The position numbers and the translations under genes are program-made. A stretch of DNA of 64,000 nt from contig LYSZ01000003.1 in assembly GCA_001657385.1 (NCBI GenBank), positions 67,001-131,000 of the forward strand, in the 5' to 3' direction. This document shows positions 51,793 through 61,793 of this stretch, piece by piece. Origin of the DNA: Parvularcula sp. BBD 1991-13 (GTDB lineage: Bacteria; Pseudomonadota; Alphaproteobacteria; Caulobacterales; Parvularculaceae). How positions within the stretch are numbered: the stretch's first letter is position 1; every line of letters begins with the position of its first letter. The notes beneath the pieces were generated by a model. The model had not been told where the DNA came from. It saw only the letters and a list, made by a program, of their open reading frames with translations, and did not search any database.

Positions 51793-52059
51793 ATGCAGGA
51801 AGCCGACGTCATCGCCGTGTTGCGCGAGGGGTTCTGGACGACCCTGGTGATTTGCAGCCCGCCACTCCTCGCCGGATCGGTCGTCGGGCTGATCATCGCC
51901 CTGTTTCAGGCGTTGACGCAGATCCAGGAGATGACCCTCACCTTCGTTCCGAAATTCATCGCCATTTTCGTGGCGATCATCCTCACCATGCCGCTCATTT
52001 TTCATGCGCTGGGCCAGTATACCGCCTATGTGGGCGACAAGATCGTAAACGGATTTTAA
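51793..52059 (+). CDS. fliQ: Flagellar export gate protein FliQ
   Basis: An 88-residue protein with two membrane helices: LREGFWTTLVICSPPLLAGSVVGLIIALFQALTQIQEMTL (in pieces) and FIAIFVAIILTMPLIFHALGQY. Start ATG 51793 is 4 bp after the fliE stop; a longer form from 51751 would overlap fliE and is rejected. It forms part of the FliPQR gate. Confidence 0.95.
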   Translation: MQEADVIAVLREGFWTTLVICSPPLLAGSVVGLIIALFQALTQIQEMTLTFVPKFIAIFVAIILTMPLIFHALGQYTAYVGDKIVNGF

Positions 52060-52097
52060 GGGGCCTCCCGCCATCATGACCGGGGCCGGGCGAGGAC

Positions 52098-54158
52098 ATG
52101 GAACGCGCACTTAACTTCTTCAATTTCGACGCGCACCGCGACGTCCTGTTCGCCCTCGGCGTCATCTGCATCCTCCTGGTGCTGTTCGCGCCCCTGCCGC
52201 CATGGGTGCTGGACATCGGGCTGACCTTTTCGCTCGCCTTTTCGGTGTTGATCCTGATGGTCGCCCTGTGGATCGACAAGCCGCTCAATTTCTCGTCCTT
52301 CCCGACGGTTCTCCTGATCGCGACGATCCTGCGGCTCGCGCTGAACATCGCCTCCACCCGGCTGATCCTGTCCGAGGGCCACACCGGCGCGGACGCGGCC
52401 GGCGGCGTCATTTACGGCTTTTCCCAGCTCATGATCGGCGGCAATTTCGTCATCGGCCTGATCGTCTTCGCCATTCTCGTCGTCATCAATTTCATCGTCA
52501 TCACCAAGGGCGCGACGCGGATCGCCGAGGTCGGCGCCCGCTTCACCCTCGACGCCATCCCCGGCAAGCAGATGGCGATCGACGCCGACCTCGCCGCGGG
52601 CCTGATCGACGACAATGACGCGCGCAAGCGCCGCCACGAGCTTGAGGACGAAAGCGCGTTTTTCGGCTCCATGGACGGGGCGTCGAAATTCGTGCGCGGC
52701 GACGCCATCGCCGGCATGGTCATCACCTTCATCAACATCATTGGCGGGATCATCGTCGGCGTGGCGCAGATGGGCCTGCCCATCGGCGAGGCGGCCGCGT
52801 CCTATACGACGCTCACCATCGGCGACGGTCTCGCCTCGCAGATCCCCGCCCTCGTCGTCTCCCTCGCCGCCGGCCTCCTCGTCTCGAAGGGCCGCAATTT
52901 CGGCAGCATGGACCGCGCCGTGGTCGGCCAGCTCGGCGAATATCCCAAGGCAATGCTCATGGTGGCGGGCCTGATGACCATGCTCGGCTTCGCGCCCGGC
53001 CTGCCCTTCATGCCGTTCTTGACCCTCGGCGCCGGGATTGCCGCCATCGCGATCTACGGGCCGAAGATCGCGGCGGCCAAGCTCAAGGCGGCGGCCAAGG
53101 AAGAAAAGATCGCGCCGCCCAAGGAGGAGCGGGTCGAGGACACCCTGCGCATCGACGATCTCCAGCTCGAGGTCGGCACGCGCCTGCTGGCGCAGATTTC
53201 CGATCCAGGCAAGAGCCTCGCCGACAAGGTGAAATCCCTGCGCCGACGATTCGCCGCCGAGTACGGATTTTTGCTGCCCCCGGTGCGCATCAAGGACAAT
53301 CTCTACATTCCGCCGGAAGCCTACAAGATTTCGGTACACGACATCGAAATCGCATCAGGCCACGTGCGCCTCAATTGCGTCATGGCGCTCGATCCCGCGG
53401 GCGGCGAGGTGGACATGTCGGGCGAGGACACGATCGATCCGAGTTTCGGCATGAAGGCGCGCTGGATCGACGCCTCCCTCGCCGAGCAGGCCGAGGAACA
53501 GGGCTACACCGTGATCGGCCCGGACAGCGTCCTGATCACCCACCTGTCGGAGACGATCAAGGACAACCTCGCCTCGCTCCTCACCTATGCGGCGCTGCAA
53601 CGGCTGATCGATACGCTGGACCCGGAATACCGCAAGCTGGTCAACGATATCGTCCCATCGCAGATTTCCTTCGTCACCCTGGAGCGGGTATTGCAGTGCC
53701 TGCTGACGGAAAAGGTGTCGATCCGCAACCTGCCGCAGATCCTGGAGGCGGTGACGGAAGCGACCGCGTGGACGCGCAATATCACGATGATCACCGAGCA
53801 TGTGCGCACACGCCTCGGCAAGCAGATTTCCACCGCCGTCACGGGCGACGACGGCTATGTTCCCGTGATCGCGCTCTCCGCCGGATGGGAAAAGATCTTC
53901 CTGGAGAGCATCCAGGCCGACCAGAACGGCGAGCGCAATTTCGCCATGGCCCCGACCGCCGTGCAGGAATTCATCACCACGGCGCGCGCCGTGCTGGCCA
54001 AGAACAAGGACAACGAGGCCATGCCGGTGATCCTGTGCTCCGGCGAGGCGCGGCCGTTCGTGCGCTCGCTCCTGGAGCGCGCGGCGCCGAACACGCCGAT
54101 CATCTCCCATAACGAGCTGCACGCGACCGTCCCTATCAAGACGATCGACCAGATCTAG
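52098..54158 (+). CDS. flhA: Flagellar export platform protein FlhA
   Basis: A 686-residue FlhA. Eight membrane segments fill about 1-330, including the FHIPEP-type region SSFPTVLLIATILRLALNIASTRLIL and GATRIAEVGARFTLDAIPGKQMAIDADL (in pieces). The cytoplasmic part forms the nonameric ring that receives substrate-chaperone complexes. Length is standard. Confidence 0.98.
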   Translation: MERALNFFNFDAHRDVLFALGVICILLVLFAPLPPWVLDIGLTFSLAFSVLILMVALWIDKPLNFSSFPTVLLIATILRLALNIASTRLILSEGHTGADAAGGVIYGFSQLMIGGNFVIGLIVFAILVVINFIVITKGATRIAEVGARFTLDAIPGKQMAIDADLAAGLIDDNDARKRRHELEDESAFFGSMDGASKFVRGDAIAGMVITFINIIGGIIVGVAQMGLPIGEAAASYTTLTIGDGLASQIPALVVSLAAGLLVSKGRNFGSMDRAVVGQLGEYPKAMLMVAGLMTMLGFAPGLPFMPFLTLGAGIAAIAIYGPKIAAAKLKAAAKEEKIAPPKEERVEDTLRIDDLQLEVGTRLLAQISDPGKSLADKVKSLRRRFAAEYGFLLPPVRIKDNLYIPPEAYKISVHDIEIASGHVRLNCVMALDPAGGEVDMSGEDTIDPSFGMKARWIDASLAEQAEEQGYTVIGPDSVLITHLSETIKDNLASLLTYAALQRLIDTLDPEYRKLVNDIVPSQISFVTLERVLQCLLTEKVSIRNLPQILEAVTEATAWTRNITMITEHVRTRLGKQISTAVTGDDGYVPVIALSAGWEKIFLESIQADQNGERNFAMAPTAVQEFITTARAVLAKNKDNEAMPVILCSGEARPFVRSLLERAAPNTPIISHNELHATVPIKTIDQI

Positions 54159-54167
54159 GGGGATGGC

Positions 54168-54923
54168 GTGGATATCCCGATTTCCCTGGACCCGCTCTAT
54201 GCGTTCTTGCTGATTTTTTCACGGGTCAGCGCCATTCTGATGCTGATGCCGACGGTGGGGGACAGCTGGGTGCCGATGCGCGCGCGCCTGGCGGCGGCCC
54301 TCGCCTTCAGCATGCTGCTGACCGGCGTCGGCGTCGGCGCCGCCGCGGCGCCGGAAAACTTTTTCGACGGCGTCACCATGGTGATCGCAGAAACCGCGAC
54401 GGGGCTGATCATCGGCGGCGCGATGCGGTTTTTCCTCGCCGCGCCCGCCATCGCCGGCCAGCTCACCAGCCAGATTACGGCGCTCTCGAACATCTTCACC
54501 GCGGCGGGCATGCCGCTTCAGACGAGTTCGGTCCTCGGCGTGTGGTTCCTCATCGGCGCCATCGCCTTCATGTTCGTCTCGGGGCTGCATTACCTGATGC
54601 TCGATGCGATCGCGTCCAGCTATTCCCTCATCCCCCTCGGCGACTTCGCCCATATGGGAGACATGGCGCAGCAGATGACGCGCATTTTCGCCGGCGTCTT
54701 CATGCTCGGCGTACAGATGGCCGCGCCCTTCATCCTCCTGGGGCTCGTCTTCAATCTCGGCGTCGGCCTCGTCAACAAGATGCAGATGACGATGCCGGTC
54801 TATTTCATCGCCATGCCGATTTCCATTCTCGGCGGGTTCTATGTCCTCGCCTACGCGATCGGCCCGGTGCTGACGGCCTATCGCGGGGTTTTCGCCGCCT
54901 GGCTCGCGGCGCCGTTTCAGTAG
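54168..54923 (+). CDS. fliR: Flagellar export gate protein FliR
   Basis: A 251-residue membrane protein with about six helices; FSRVSAILMLMPTVGDSWVPMRARLAAAL is typical of FliR N-termini, and MPVYFIAMPISILGGFYVLA ends the fold. It starts with GTG at 54168, preceded by a GGGGG stretch, 9 bp after flhA. Confidence 0.95.
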   Translation: MDIPISLDPLYAFLLIFSRVSAILMLMPTVGDSWVPMRARLAAALAFSMLLTGVGVGAAAAPENFFDGVTMVIAETATGLIIGGAMRFFLAAPAIAGQLTSQITALSNIFTAAGMPLQTSSVLGVWFLIGAIAFMFVSGLHYLMLDAIASSYSLIPLGDFAHMGDMAQQMTRIFAGVFMLGVQMAAPFILLGLVFNLGVGLVNKMQMTMPVYFIAMPISILGGFYVLAYAIGPVLTAYRGVFAAWLAAPFQ

Positions 54924-54935
54924 GGGGCGAACGCC

Positions 54936-56018
54936 ATGAGCGACGAACAGGACGAAAGTCAGAAAACGGAGGAGCCCAGCGAGAAAAAGCTGACCGACGC
55001 GCGGCGCAAGGGCGACATACCGACTTCGCGCGAGGTCGCGACCGCCGCCGGCATCGGCGCCGCTGCGGCGCTGATGGCCTTCGCCGCCCCGCCGGTGGCG
55101 AGCCGTTTCACCAGCGCCCTGACCCTGCTCGTCGCGAACGCGCACGATATCAGCCTGAACCGCTCGCTGGACGATTTCTCGCGCTATCTGTTCGACCTAT
55201 TCGCAGTCATGATCGCCGTCTTGAGCCCGATCTTTCTCGCCTTCGCCGCCGCGGGCGTCGGCGCAGCGTTTGCGCAGAACGCCGTCGTCTTTTCAACCGA
55301 ACGCATCAAACCGCAGCCGAACCGGCTGAATCCTGCGAAAGGGTTTAAGCGTATGTTCTCCACATCCTCATTCGTCGAACTCGGCAAGAGCGTCGCCAAG
55401 GTGGCGGCGGTGGCGACCGTCGTGGCCATGTTCACCTTGTCGGAAGTCAACAATATCAGCTCGGCGGCGAGCTACGATCTGTCGATCCTGTCCGAGCGCA
55501 TCCAATCGCTGACCATCCGGCTGCTCGGCGTGGTGCTGGTCACGACCATCGTCATCACCGTGCTCGACGTCCTGTGGCAACGCCTCGACTGGCGCAAGAA
55601 ACAACGCATGACCAAGCAGGAGGTCAAGGACGAGCACAAACAACTCGAAGGCGATCCTCACATCAAGGCTCGCGTCGCGGAGATCCGCCGTGCGCGCGCC
55701 CGCAAGGCCCGCATCCAGGCGGTGCCCAACGCCACCGTGGTCATCGCCAACCCGACCCACTTCGCCGTCGCCCTGCGCTACGCGCCGGAGGAGAGCGACG
55801 CCCCGGTCTGCATCGCAAAGGGACGCAACAAGATCGCCCTCAAGATCCGCGAAGTCGCGGAAAAACACAACGTGCCGGTCGTCGAAAACCCGCCGCTCGC
55901 GCGTGCGCTGCACGATGTACTGCAGGAAGACCATCCGATACCGGAGGAGTATTACCAGGCGGTCGCCGAGATCATCAACTACGTCTTCCGCAGCGGCGCC
56001 CGAAACCTGACGCTGTAG
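54936..56018 (+). CDS. flhB: Export substrate-specificity switch protein FlhB
   Basis: A 360-residue FlhB: N-terminal EKTEEPSEKKLTDARRKGD-type start (KTEEPSEKKLTDARRKGDIP), four membrane helices, and the autocleavage motif NPTH at 272-275. Cleavage there changes export from rod/hook to filament substrates together with FliK. It is the last gene of the operon. Confidence 0.97.
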   Translation: MSDEQDESQKTEEPSEKKLTDARRKGDIPTSREVATAAGIGAAAALMAFAAPPVASRFTSALTLLVANAHDISLNRSLDDFSRYLFDLFAVMIAVLSPIFLAFAAAGVGAAFAQNAVVFSTERIKPQPNRLNPAKGFKRMFSTSSFVELGKSVAKVAAVATVVAMFTLSEVNNISSAASYDLSILSERIQSLTIRLLGVVLVTTIVITVLDVLWQRLDWRKKQRMTKQEVKDEHKQLEGDPHIKARVAEIRRARARKARIQAVPNATVVIANPTHFAVALRYAPEESDAPVCIAKGRNKIALKIREVAEKHNVPVVENPPLARALHDVLQEDHPIPEEYYQAVAEIINYVFRSGARNLTL

Positions 56019-56089
56019 CGGGCCAGCGGTCAGAGCCGGGACGCGAGCCGCGCATCGGCCGTCATCCGAAAACACGGCGTATAAAGTAT

Positions 56090-56122
56090 AAAAAAGTCCC
56101 CCGCGGCAAAACCGCGGGGGAC
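56090..56122 (-). terminator. Terminator of the fliK-flgD operon
   Basis: GTCCCCCGCGG and CCGCGGGGGAC form an 11-bp stem with loop CAAAA. On the minus strand it is followed by TTTTTT. It lies 39 bp after the flgD stop; flhB ends on the other side and may share it. Confidence 0.9.
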
Positions 56123-56160
56123 CGGAAAAACCGGAACGCCGAAGAGGTGTTAAAGGGGTG

Positions 56161-56868
56161 TTACGGGGCGGCCGGCGGATCGGCCGGACGGTCCATGACC
56201 GACAGGACGGCGCCCGGCGCGACCGATACGCCGGAAGCGAGCTTCAGTTCCGCGCCGCCATTGAAGAAGCGCAACTCGTCAACGCTGTCGACAAGGACGA
56301 TCTGGCCGGCGGGACGCGCCTCCTCCCCGTCGAGCGCGACCAGTTCGACGCGGTAAATTCCGTCCGCCGCCGTCGTTCCATTGTCGGCCTTGCCGTCCCA
56401 GGTGATCGCATGGCGCCCGACTGCGGTCTGTGCATCGAGGCTCGCCACAAGGTCGCCCGTATCGTCATAAATGCGCACGGCCATGGTCTCGCCCGGCGCG
56501 GTGACGTCATAATCGAACGAGGCTTCGCCCGATTGCAGGGCGATGGCGCCGCTCGCCGCCTCCACCTGGCGACCAAGGAAATCAAGTCCTTCATAGGCCG
56601 AGCCGCCGCGCTGCAACGCGGCGATCTCCTCGAGCGCCTGGGTCTGCGCCACCGACTGTTCAAGCTGGCTGAACTGGGTCAGTTGCGCCACGAACTCCGT
56701 CGGGTCCGTCGGATCGAGCGGGTCCTGGTTGCGCAACTGCGCGGTCAGCAGGTTAAGGAAAGTGTCGAAATTCTCGTTGAGGTTCAACGCCCCGGTGCGC
56801 GAGGCTGATTGGGTCTGCACGGCGCCGCCGGGGGCGTTGTTCTGGGATATGGGGTCGATGACGGTCAT
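56161..56868 (-). CDS. flgD: Hook-capping protein FlgD
   Basis: A 235-residue FlgD. The N-terminal part has FLNLLTAQLRNQDPLDPTDPTEFVAQLTQFSQLEQ (in pieces), the family signature; the C-terminal Tudor and FnIII-like domains follow (ITWDGKADNGTTAADGIYRVEL split). It caps the growing hook. Start 56868 (MTVIDPISQ) is preferred over 56886. It follows fliK after about 30 bp. Confidence 0.95.
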   Translation of the reverse strand: MTVIDPISQNNAPGGAVQTQSASRTGALNLNENFDTFLNLLTAQLRNQDPLDPTDPTEFVAQLTQFSQLEQSVAQTQALEEIAALQRGGSAYEGLDFLGRQVEAASGAIALQSGEASFDYDVTAPGETMAVRIYDDTGDLVASLDAQTAVGRHAITWDGKADNGTTAADGIYRVELVALDGEEARPAGQIVLVDSVDELRFFNGGAELKLASGVSVAPGAVLSVMDRPADPPAAP

Positions 56869-56898
56869 GGTGGTCTGTCTCCGCAAAACGTTGGCAAA

Positions 56899-58206
56899 TT
56901 ACAAAAAGAGGCCCTCGCCGCCGCGCCGTCCGGGCGCCGGGGGCTCGCCCTCTTCATCGGCGTCCCCGCCGGTATCGCCGTCGACATCGCCCGAAACCGG
57001 CGCGCCGTCGGCTTGATCGGCAAGCTGATCATTTCTCCCCTCGCCGTCGCGGTCGGCGTCGGCGAACTGCTGCTGGCCCTGGTCCTGAAGGTCGAACTGC
57101 AGGCCCTCGCGCTCCACGGGCAGTCCGGCGCTTTGCAGCGCCTGTTGCAAGGAGCCGGCGGCATGGCGCATCGCCTCCAGGGCGGCAGGATGCTCGGCGG
57201 AAATCACCACGCGGGTCGCGCCCTTGCGCACCAGCAGCCGCACCGACACCTGCCCCATCTCGGCGGGGTTCAACTGGAACCGCAGGTGATCGACGCCGTT
57301 GGCGGCGAGGAAGGAAAGGTTCTGGGCGACCTGCTGCACGACGCCCTGCGCCCCTGAGGCGGGTGTTGCGACCGCTCTTGCGGCGGACGCCGCTTCGGCG
57401 GCGCGGGCGGGCGCTTCGGCGCCCGCCGGCGCGCCGGTCCCGCTCGCTCCGGCCTTGGCGTCGACGCCCTGGATCGCGGACTTGTCGCCCGGCGCGCCCT
57501 CGGACGCAACGCCCTTGTTCATTAAGCTGAAGACATCGCCGCCCGACGCCGCGCCTTGAGCCGCTTGCTGTCCGCCGCCCGGTTGCGCGGCGTGGCCGCC
57601 GGCGGCCTGGGCGCGCGCGTCCTGTCCGGCGAGCGCCGCCTCGATGGCGCCGGAGGGCGCACCCGCCATGCCGGCCCTGTCCGCAGCCCTCTCCGCAACT
57701 GCGGCCCGGGCGCTTCCGGCCGCCTGAGGGTCAAGCGCAGCCGCGCCGGCCCCTTGCCCCGGAACGCCGCGAAGCAGACGGTCAAGCGTTGACGCCACGC
57801 CGGCGCCGCCGCTGGAGGCCAAAGGCGACGCCGCCGCCTGGGCCGGCGGCGGATCGGATTTTGGCGCCGCGCCGGGTTTCAGCATATCGCCGCCAGGCGC
57901 CGCCTGAAGAAAAATCCGCTGGATCAGCGCGGCCGGTCCGCCCGCTACGCCTTCGGGCGCCGTCAGGGCCTGGACGTCGTCCGGCGCCGGGGCCTGGCCC
58001 GGAACCGCAGCGCCGTTGCCCGCCTGCACGCCAGCTTGCCCTCCTGCCTGAGCCGGCCTGGCGTTGGACAGGATCGACGCGATCAGGGCGGCGAAACCGC
58101 CTCCATCGCTGGTCTTGGAATTTCCGGACTGGGCGCCGCGTTCGCCGCGGGCGTCGCTTGTCAGCGTCGTCAGTCCGGCAGGCGATTTGATATTGCCAGA
58201 ATCCAT
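56899..58206 (-). CDS. fliK: Hook-length control protein FliK
   Basis: A 435-residue protein. The first 280 residues are Ala/Gly/Pro-rich and disordered, acting as molecular ruler; the C-terminal FliK domain has LRFQLNPAEMGQVSVRLLVRKGATRVVISAEHPAALEAM (in pieces), matching the LxPExLGxVxV hallmark. The last 45 residues are acidic and disordered. FliK measures hook length and triggers FlhB switching. It is divergent from nothing upstream; the LuxR gene lies behind it on the same strand. Confidence 0.88.
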   Translation of the reverse strand: MDSGNIKSPAGLTTLTSDARGERGAQSGNSKTSDGGGFAALIASILSNARPAQAGGQAGVQAGNGAAVPGQAPAPDDVQALTAPEGVAGGPAALIQRIFLQAAPGGDMLKPGAAPKSDPPPAQAAASPLASSGGAGVASTLDRLLRGVPGQGAGAAALDPQAAGSARAAVAERAADRAGMAGAPSGAIEAALAGQDARAQAAGGHAAQPGGGQQAAQGAASGGDVFSLMNKGVASEGAPGDKSAIQGVDAKAGASGTGAPAGAEAPARAAEAASAARAVATPASGAQGVVQQVAQNLSFLAANGVDHLRFQLNPAEMGQVSVRLLVRKGATRVVISAEHPAALEAMRHAAGSLQQALQSAGLPVEREGLQFDLQDQGQQQFADADRDGEGRNDQLADQADGAPVSGDVDGDTGGDADEEGEPPAPGRRGGEGLFL

Positions 58207-58339
58207 GAATGCCGCCTTGAAGCTAGACCGCCAAGAGACGGCAGGCGCGTAAAACTGAAATGAAAGCTGTAATTGTAATCAGTGCAATTTAGCGCAAATT
58301 ATTCGCAAACGGCGTTTGACGACGCGCGGCGCGCCGGGT

Positions 58340-61300
58340 TTACGGAAGCGCCGCCGCGGCCAGGGGCTCGCCCTTGCGCGCGCGCGCGGCGGCGGCGCGC
58401 GTCGAGACAGCGTCCGGCGCAACGACGCCCACGCCCGCCGCCGCCTGGTACCGGACCAGCGCGGCCAGTTCCTCGCGCATTTCCACACGGTACTTCCGGC
58501 GCAGTTGGGCGATGGTCTGCGAGATCGCCGACTCCACAGCGCGGGCGCGGGCGCACATTTCGCTATAGGAAAGATTCTCGGCGACCATCAACAGCACCTC
58601 GGTCTGCTTGATGGTCAGCTTGGGACAACGGTTCCGCAGACCATGCAGGCGCTCATTATACCTGAACCAGTCCTCGAAGACGGCGACGATGTTGGACTTG
58701 AAGCCCTCCGCATCGGTATGAATGCGCCGGAAGCGATAAGCGACGGCGCGCAGAGCCTCGCGGGCAAGCGCGCCCTCCTCGACGAGCGCCGCGGCGCCGA
58801 TGCGGCCTTCCGCGACTTTGTTCACCAGCGCGCGCATGGCCGCGCCCGCCGCCTTGTCGGCTTCGTCGCTGTCATCCGTATCCGTTTTTTTATGCATCGC
58901 CAGCGCTTCCAGCACGGTCATTTTGTTGGCGAACCAGCCCAGGCCGCCATCCTCGAAAATCGGACGCAGGCGGTCTATCTGTCTCAGCGCCGCATCGAGG
59001 TCGCCGCGCGAAATCTCCGCGCGGACAAGACCGACGGCGAGGTGTCCATCCTCTAGCCAGCCATATTCCACCCCGCCGGACGGAAAAATGTCGTCGAATC
59101 CGCCGCGGTAATCGGCCCGCAACGCATCCAGGACGTCATGGCGCTCGGCGACGGCGGCGAGGTGGATCAATGCGCCGTACAGCGCTTTTTCCGCACCGCG
59201 CAAGTCTCGATCCTTGGCGCGTCCGGCCCCCTGCAACAGGGTGCGGTGCGCGGCGTCGAATCCTTCCGTCGCCATGGCCGCGCGCGCTTTCATAACGTAT
59301 GCGAATGAAAACAGCTCGGCCCAGTAATCCTCGCTGTCGATGATAACGTCCAAAGCCCGCGACATCCGCCGGTAGCAATTCTGAACCTCGCCGCTCTCCA
59401 AGCCGCACGCCGCTAGCCCCAGATCGACGAAAGCCGACAGTTGCTCATACTGCTGATCAGTAACGAGAAGGCTGTTTTTCGAGCCGTGGAAACTGGACCT
59501 TGCCGCCGCGACGTCGCCCTCGAACAGGTTCACCATGCCTTTGTGGCAGGAGGTCAGGATCACGCTGAAATAGGCTTTCGCCTTGTCGAATTCCCGGCAG
59601 GCGAGCACCATCCTTTCTTTCGCCTCGCCAAACGCCCCCTTGCGCATGAGCAACACCGACAAGGCGTTGTTGATCATGCCAAGATAGACGGGATCGGCGC
59701 TGTAGGTTTGCAGGCGCGCGCTGCGCAGCCGGGCGAGATGGTCGTCATAGGCCTGCGCTTCAGCGCCGCGGTAAATGTCGTAATAGGCGCTTACCGCCAG
59801 GAAATCGACCTCCAGCGAGCTTGCCGACGTGCTTTTATCGTATGCGGATCTTTCCTCCAGGTCGGCTTTCGTTTTGTCGAGATAATGCCGGGCGCGGTTG
59901 AATTCTCCCCGGCGCATGGCGAACAGCGCCTGCGCCGGCCGCAACTGCGGGATTTCGCCGTCGAAATATCGCTTCAGGTTGGCCATGACCTCGTTGAACA
60001 GATCCAGGTCGATGATCAGCCGGCGCAGGCTGACGCCCACATGCGCCGCCATCTCCTGGGAAAAATCCTTGTCATGCGTTCTCAGCGCATAGCTGACGGC
60101 GCGGTAGTTTTCTCCCTGCAGCCTGTAGTGAAGGGCGATGCGTCTGTACAGGGACGAAAGGTCCTCTGTGCTGTTGCGCTGGGTGCGCCGGCTGTCGAGA
60201 AACATCTTGATCACCGGATGGAACCGCAAGAGTTGACGCCTTGGGTCGACCTCGATGACAAAGGGGTGCAACGCCCGCAGCTGAAACATCTCGCCGGTGG
60301 AGATGTTCCCGTCCGTCACCGCTTTCGCCGCCTCAATGTCGAACGAGGGAAGAACCGACAGTTGTTCCATCCATTCCCTCAGTTTTTCGGGAATATCCCT
60401 GTAGACTTCTTCAGCGATGTAATCGAACGACGACGCCAGCGCCGCTTCGAAATACGAGGACGGCTCTCCCAGCGACGCATTGTCATCGAGCCATCGCCGG
60501 GCGGCGTTGACGCAGACCGGCCAGCCCATGGAAAGTTGCGCCAGGGTCTCGACATCGAGGCCCGGCACCTTTTCCGCATCGGGACGGTTCGCGTTGACGA
60601 CCTCGCCCACCTCGTCGCTCGTGAAGGCGAAATCCTCCGGGCCGAAGATGACCGCCCGCCCCCACATCTCCATCTTGCGCGCGCCGATCTCGGGCATCCG
60701 CCGGGCCGCGACCAGGATGCGCATATTGGGCTCGAGGCGGGCGATCACACCCTGCAGCAAATCTTCCACGTCCGGGTTTTGCACGAAGTGGAATTCATCG
60801 ATGATCATGTCGATCCGGCCGTCGTCACGACCGTCGTCATTCTCGGGCCGCGCCGTTTCTCGCCCCTCTGCCCCGCCGTCCTCGGCCACGCCATCCTCGG
60901 CCCCGCGAGCGGCGCCATCGCCATCGCCGCCCGAACCGACCGGCGGTTTCATTTTCCTGAGGGCCTCGACGATGCGCACAGCCGGCTCCACGGACACGAA
61001 ATCGCCTGATAGAAAATCCCCGTGGCCGCCGGCGTCTTCGTGCGGGACCTGGCAACCTGCGTCGGCAATGGCCTTGAACACAGCCGTCACGAATTCGCCC
61101 GCTCCGCTGGCCGGCCGGGTGAACGAGACATAGATGCAGCGCGTTGTGTCCTGGCCGGCGACGCTCTGCATGTAATGGGTGAGAAAAGCCGTCTTGCCGT
61201 ATCCGGCCGGCGCCACCAATAACGCCACGGGCTTGTCGGTCAAATGACGGGAAACTTCTGTGAGCAGCGCCTTTTTCCGAACCGCGCCTTCAAGCCCCGG

Positions 61301-61360
61301 GACGGCGGCGGGCCGGATAAGGCCATGGGGTTTTATGACAGCCGCAGTTGGATTGGTCAT
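58340..61360 (-). CDS. MalT-like STAND/LuxR-family transcriptional regulator
   Basis: A 1006-residue regulator. An N-terminal NTPase has Walker A APAGYGKTAFL (near 50) and Walker B MIIDEFHFV, separated by an unusually long Asp/Gly/Glu-rich insertion of about 40 residues. A long TPR-like helical middle (about 380-880) and a C-terminal LuxR helix-turn-helix (LTIKQTEVLLMVAENLSYSEM, then VESAISQTIAQLRRKY) follow. MalT-type proteins need ATP and a small inducer. The inducer and targets are unknown. ATG 61360 is preferred over 61378. It stands alone next to the flagellar block. Confidence 0.85.
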   Translation of the reverse strand: MTNPTAAVIKPHGLIRPAAVPGLEGAVRKKALLTEVSRHLTDKPVALLVAPAGYGKTAFLTHYMQSVAGQDTTRCIYVSFTRPASGAGEFVTAVFKAIADAGCQVPHEDAGGHGDFLSGDFVSVEPAVRIVEALRKMKPPVGSGGDGDGAARGAEDGVAEDGGAEGRETARPENDDGRDDGRIDMIIDEFHFVQNPDVEDLLQGVIARLEPNMRILVAARRMPEIGARKMEMWGRAVIFGPEDFAFTSDEVGEVVNANRPDAEKVPGLDVETLAQLSMGWPVCVNAARRWLDDNASLGEPSSYFEAALASSFDYIAEEVYRDIPEKLREWMEQLSVLPSFDIEAAKAVTDGNISTGEMFQLRALHPFVIEVDPRRQLLRFHPVIKMFLDSRRTQRNSTEDLSSLYRRIALHYRLQGENYRAVSYALRTHDKDFSQEMAAHVGVSLRRLIIDLDLFNEVMANLKRYFDGEIPQLRPAQALFAMRRGEFNRARHYLDKTKADLEERSAYDKSTSASSLEVDFLAVSAYYDIYRGAEAQAYDDHLARLRSARLQTYSADPVYLGMINNALSVLLMRKGAFGEAKERMVLACREFDKAKAYFSVILTSCHKGMVNLFEGDVAAARSSFHGSKNSLLVTDQQYEQLSAFVDLGLAACGLESGEVQNCYRRMSRALDVIIDSEDYWAELFSFAYVMKARAAMATEGFDAAHRTLLQGAGRAKDRDLRGAEKALYGALIHLAAVAERHDVLDALRADYRGGFDDIFPSGGVEYGWLEDGHLAVGLVRAEISRGDLDAALRQIDRLRPIFEDGGLGWFANKMTVLEALAMHKKTDTDDSDEADKAAGAAMRALVNKVAEGRIGAAALVEEGALAREALRAVAYRFRRIHTDAEGFKSNIVAVFEDWFRYNERLHGLRNRCPKLTIKQTEVLLMVAENLSYSEMCARARAVESAISQTIAQLRRKYRVEMREELAALVRYQAAAGVGVVAPDAVSTRAAAARARKGEPLAAAALP

Positions 61361-61793
61361 GCCGACCGCCAGGCCCAATGCATAGATTCCCTAAAAGATT
61401 ACTTGATGTATAATCCTTACTAACGTTACAAAAATATTGCCGCAACACAACATCACCCAGATACGAAATCGTTGAAACGTGGCAAGTTGACCGCGCATTC
61501 CGCGTAAACCATTGAAAGTTATAGACTTTCCATCAAGCCCGGTTTACGCGACGCAGTACGGTTGCACGGAGGGTGACTTTGCAACCAAAAGCCTGTTTTA
61601 TAACAGATAATCAGAAAATGTAATAATCATCCGACACTGAATTTACCAATAACTGTATGGGCGCATCAGTAACGCCGCGAGGAGCGAATAGACCGAATCG
61701 CCCCTTCGCCGCGCCGTCAGAGACGCCTCAGGAAAAAGGATGACCGTTCCCCGGCCAGCGACAATTGACCAGCCTGGACCGTCGAGCCGACTA
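61361..61793. other. Upstream region of the LuxR regulator with nested inverted repeat
   Basis: No gene is visible. CGCGTAAACC (61501-61510) and GGTTTACGCG (61541-61550) form perfect 10-bp arms, enclosing GAAAGT/ACTTTC. The element lies about 140 bp upstream of the regulator start and could be its operator or an RNA hairpin in the leader. Confidence 0.5.

Noticed and set aside
52074-53339. Open frame opposite flhA
   Set aside because: Composition is His/Asp/Arg-rich and it covers a well-conserved gene on the other strand.
58270-58320. Sigma-54 promoter before fliK (TTGC-type words)
   Set aside because: The invariant GG of the -24 element is missing.
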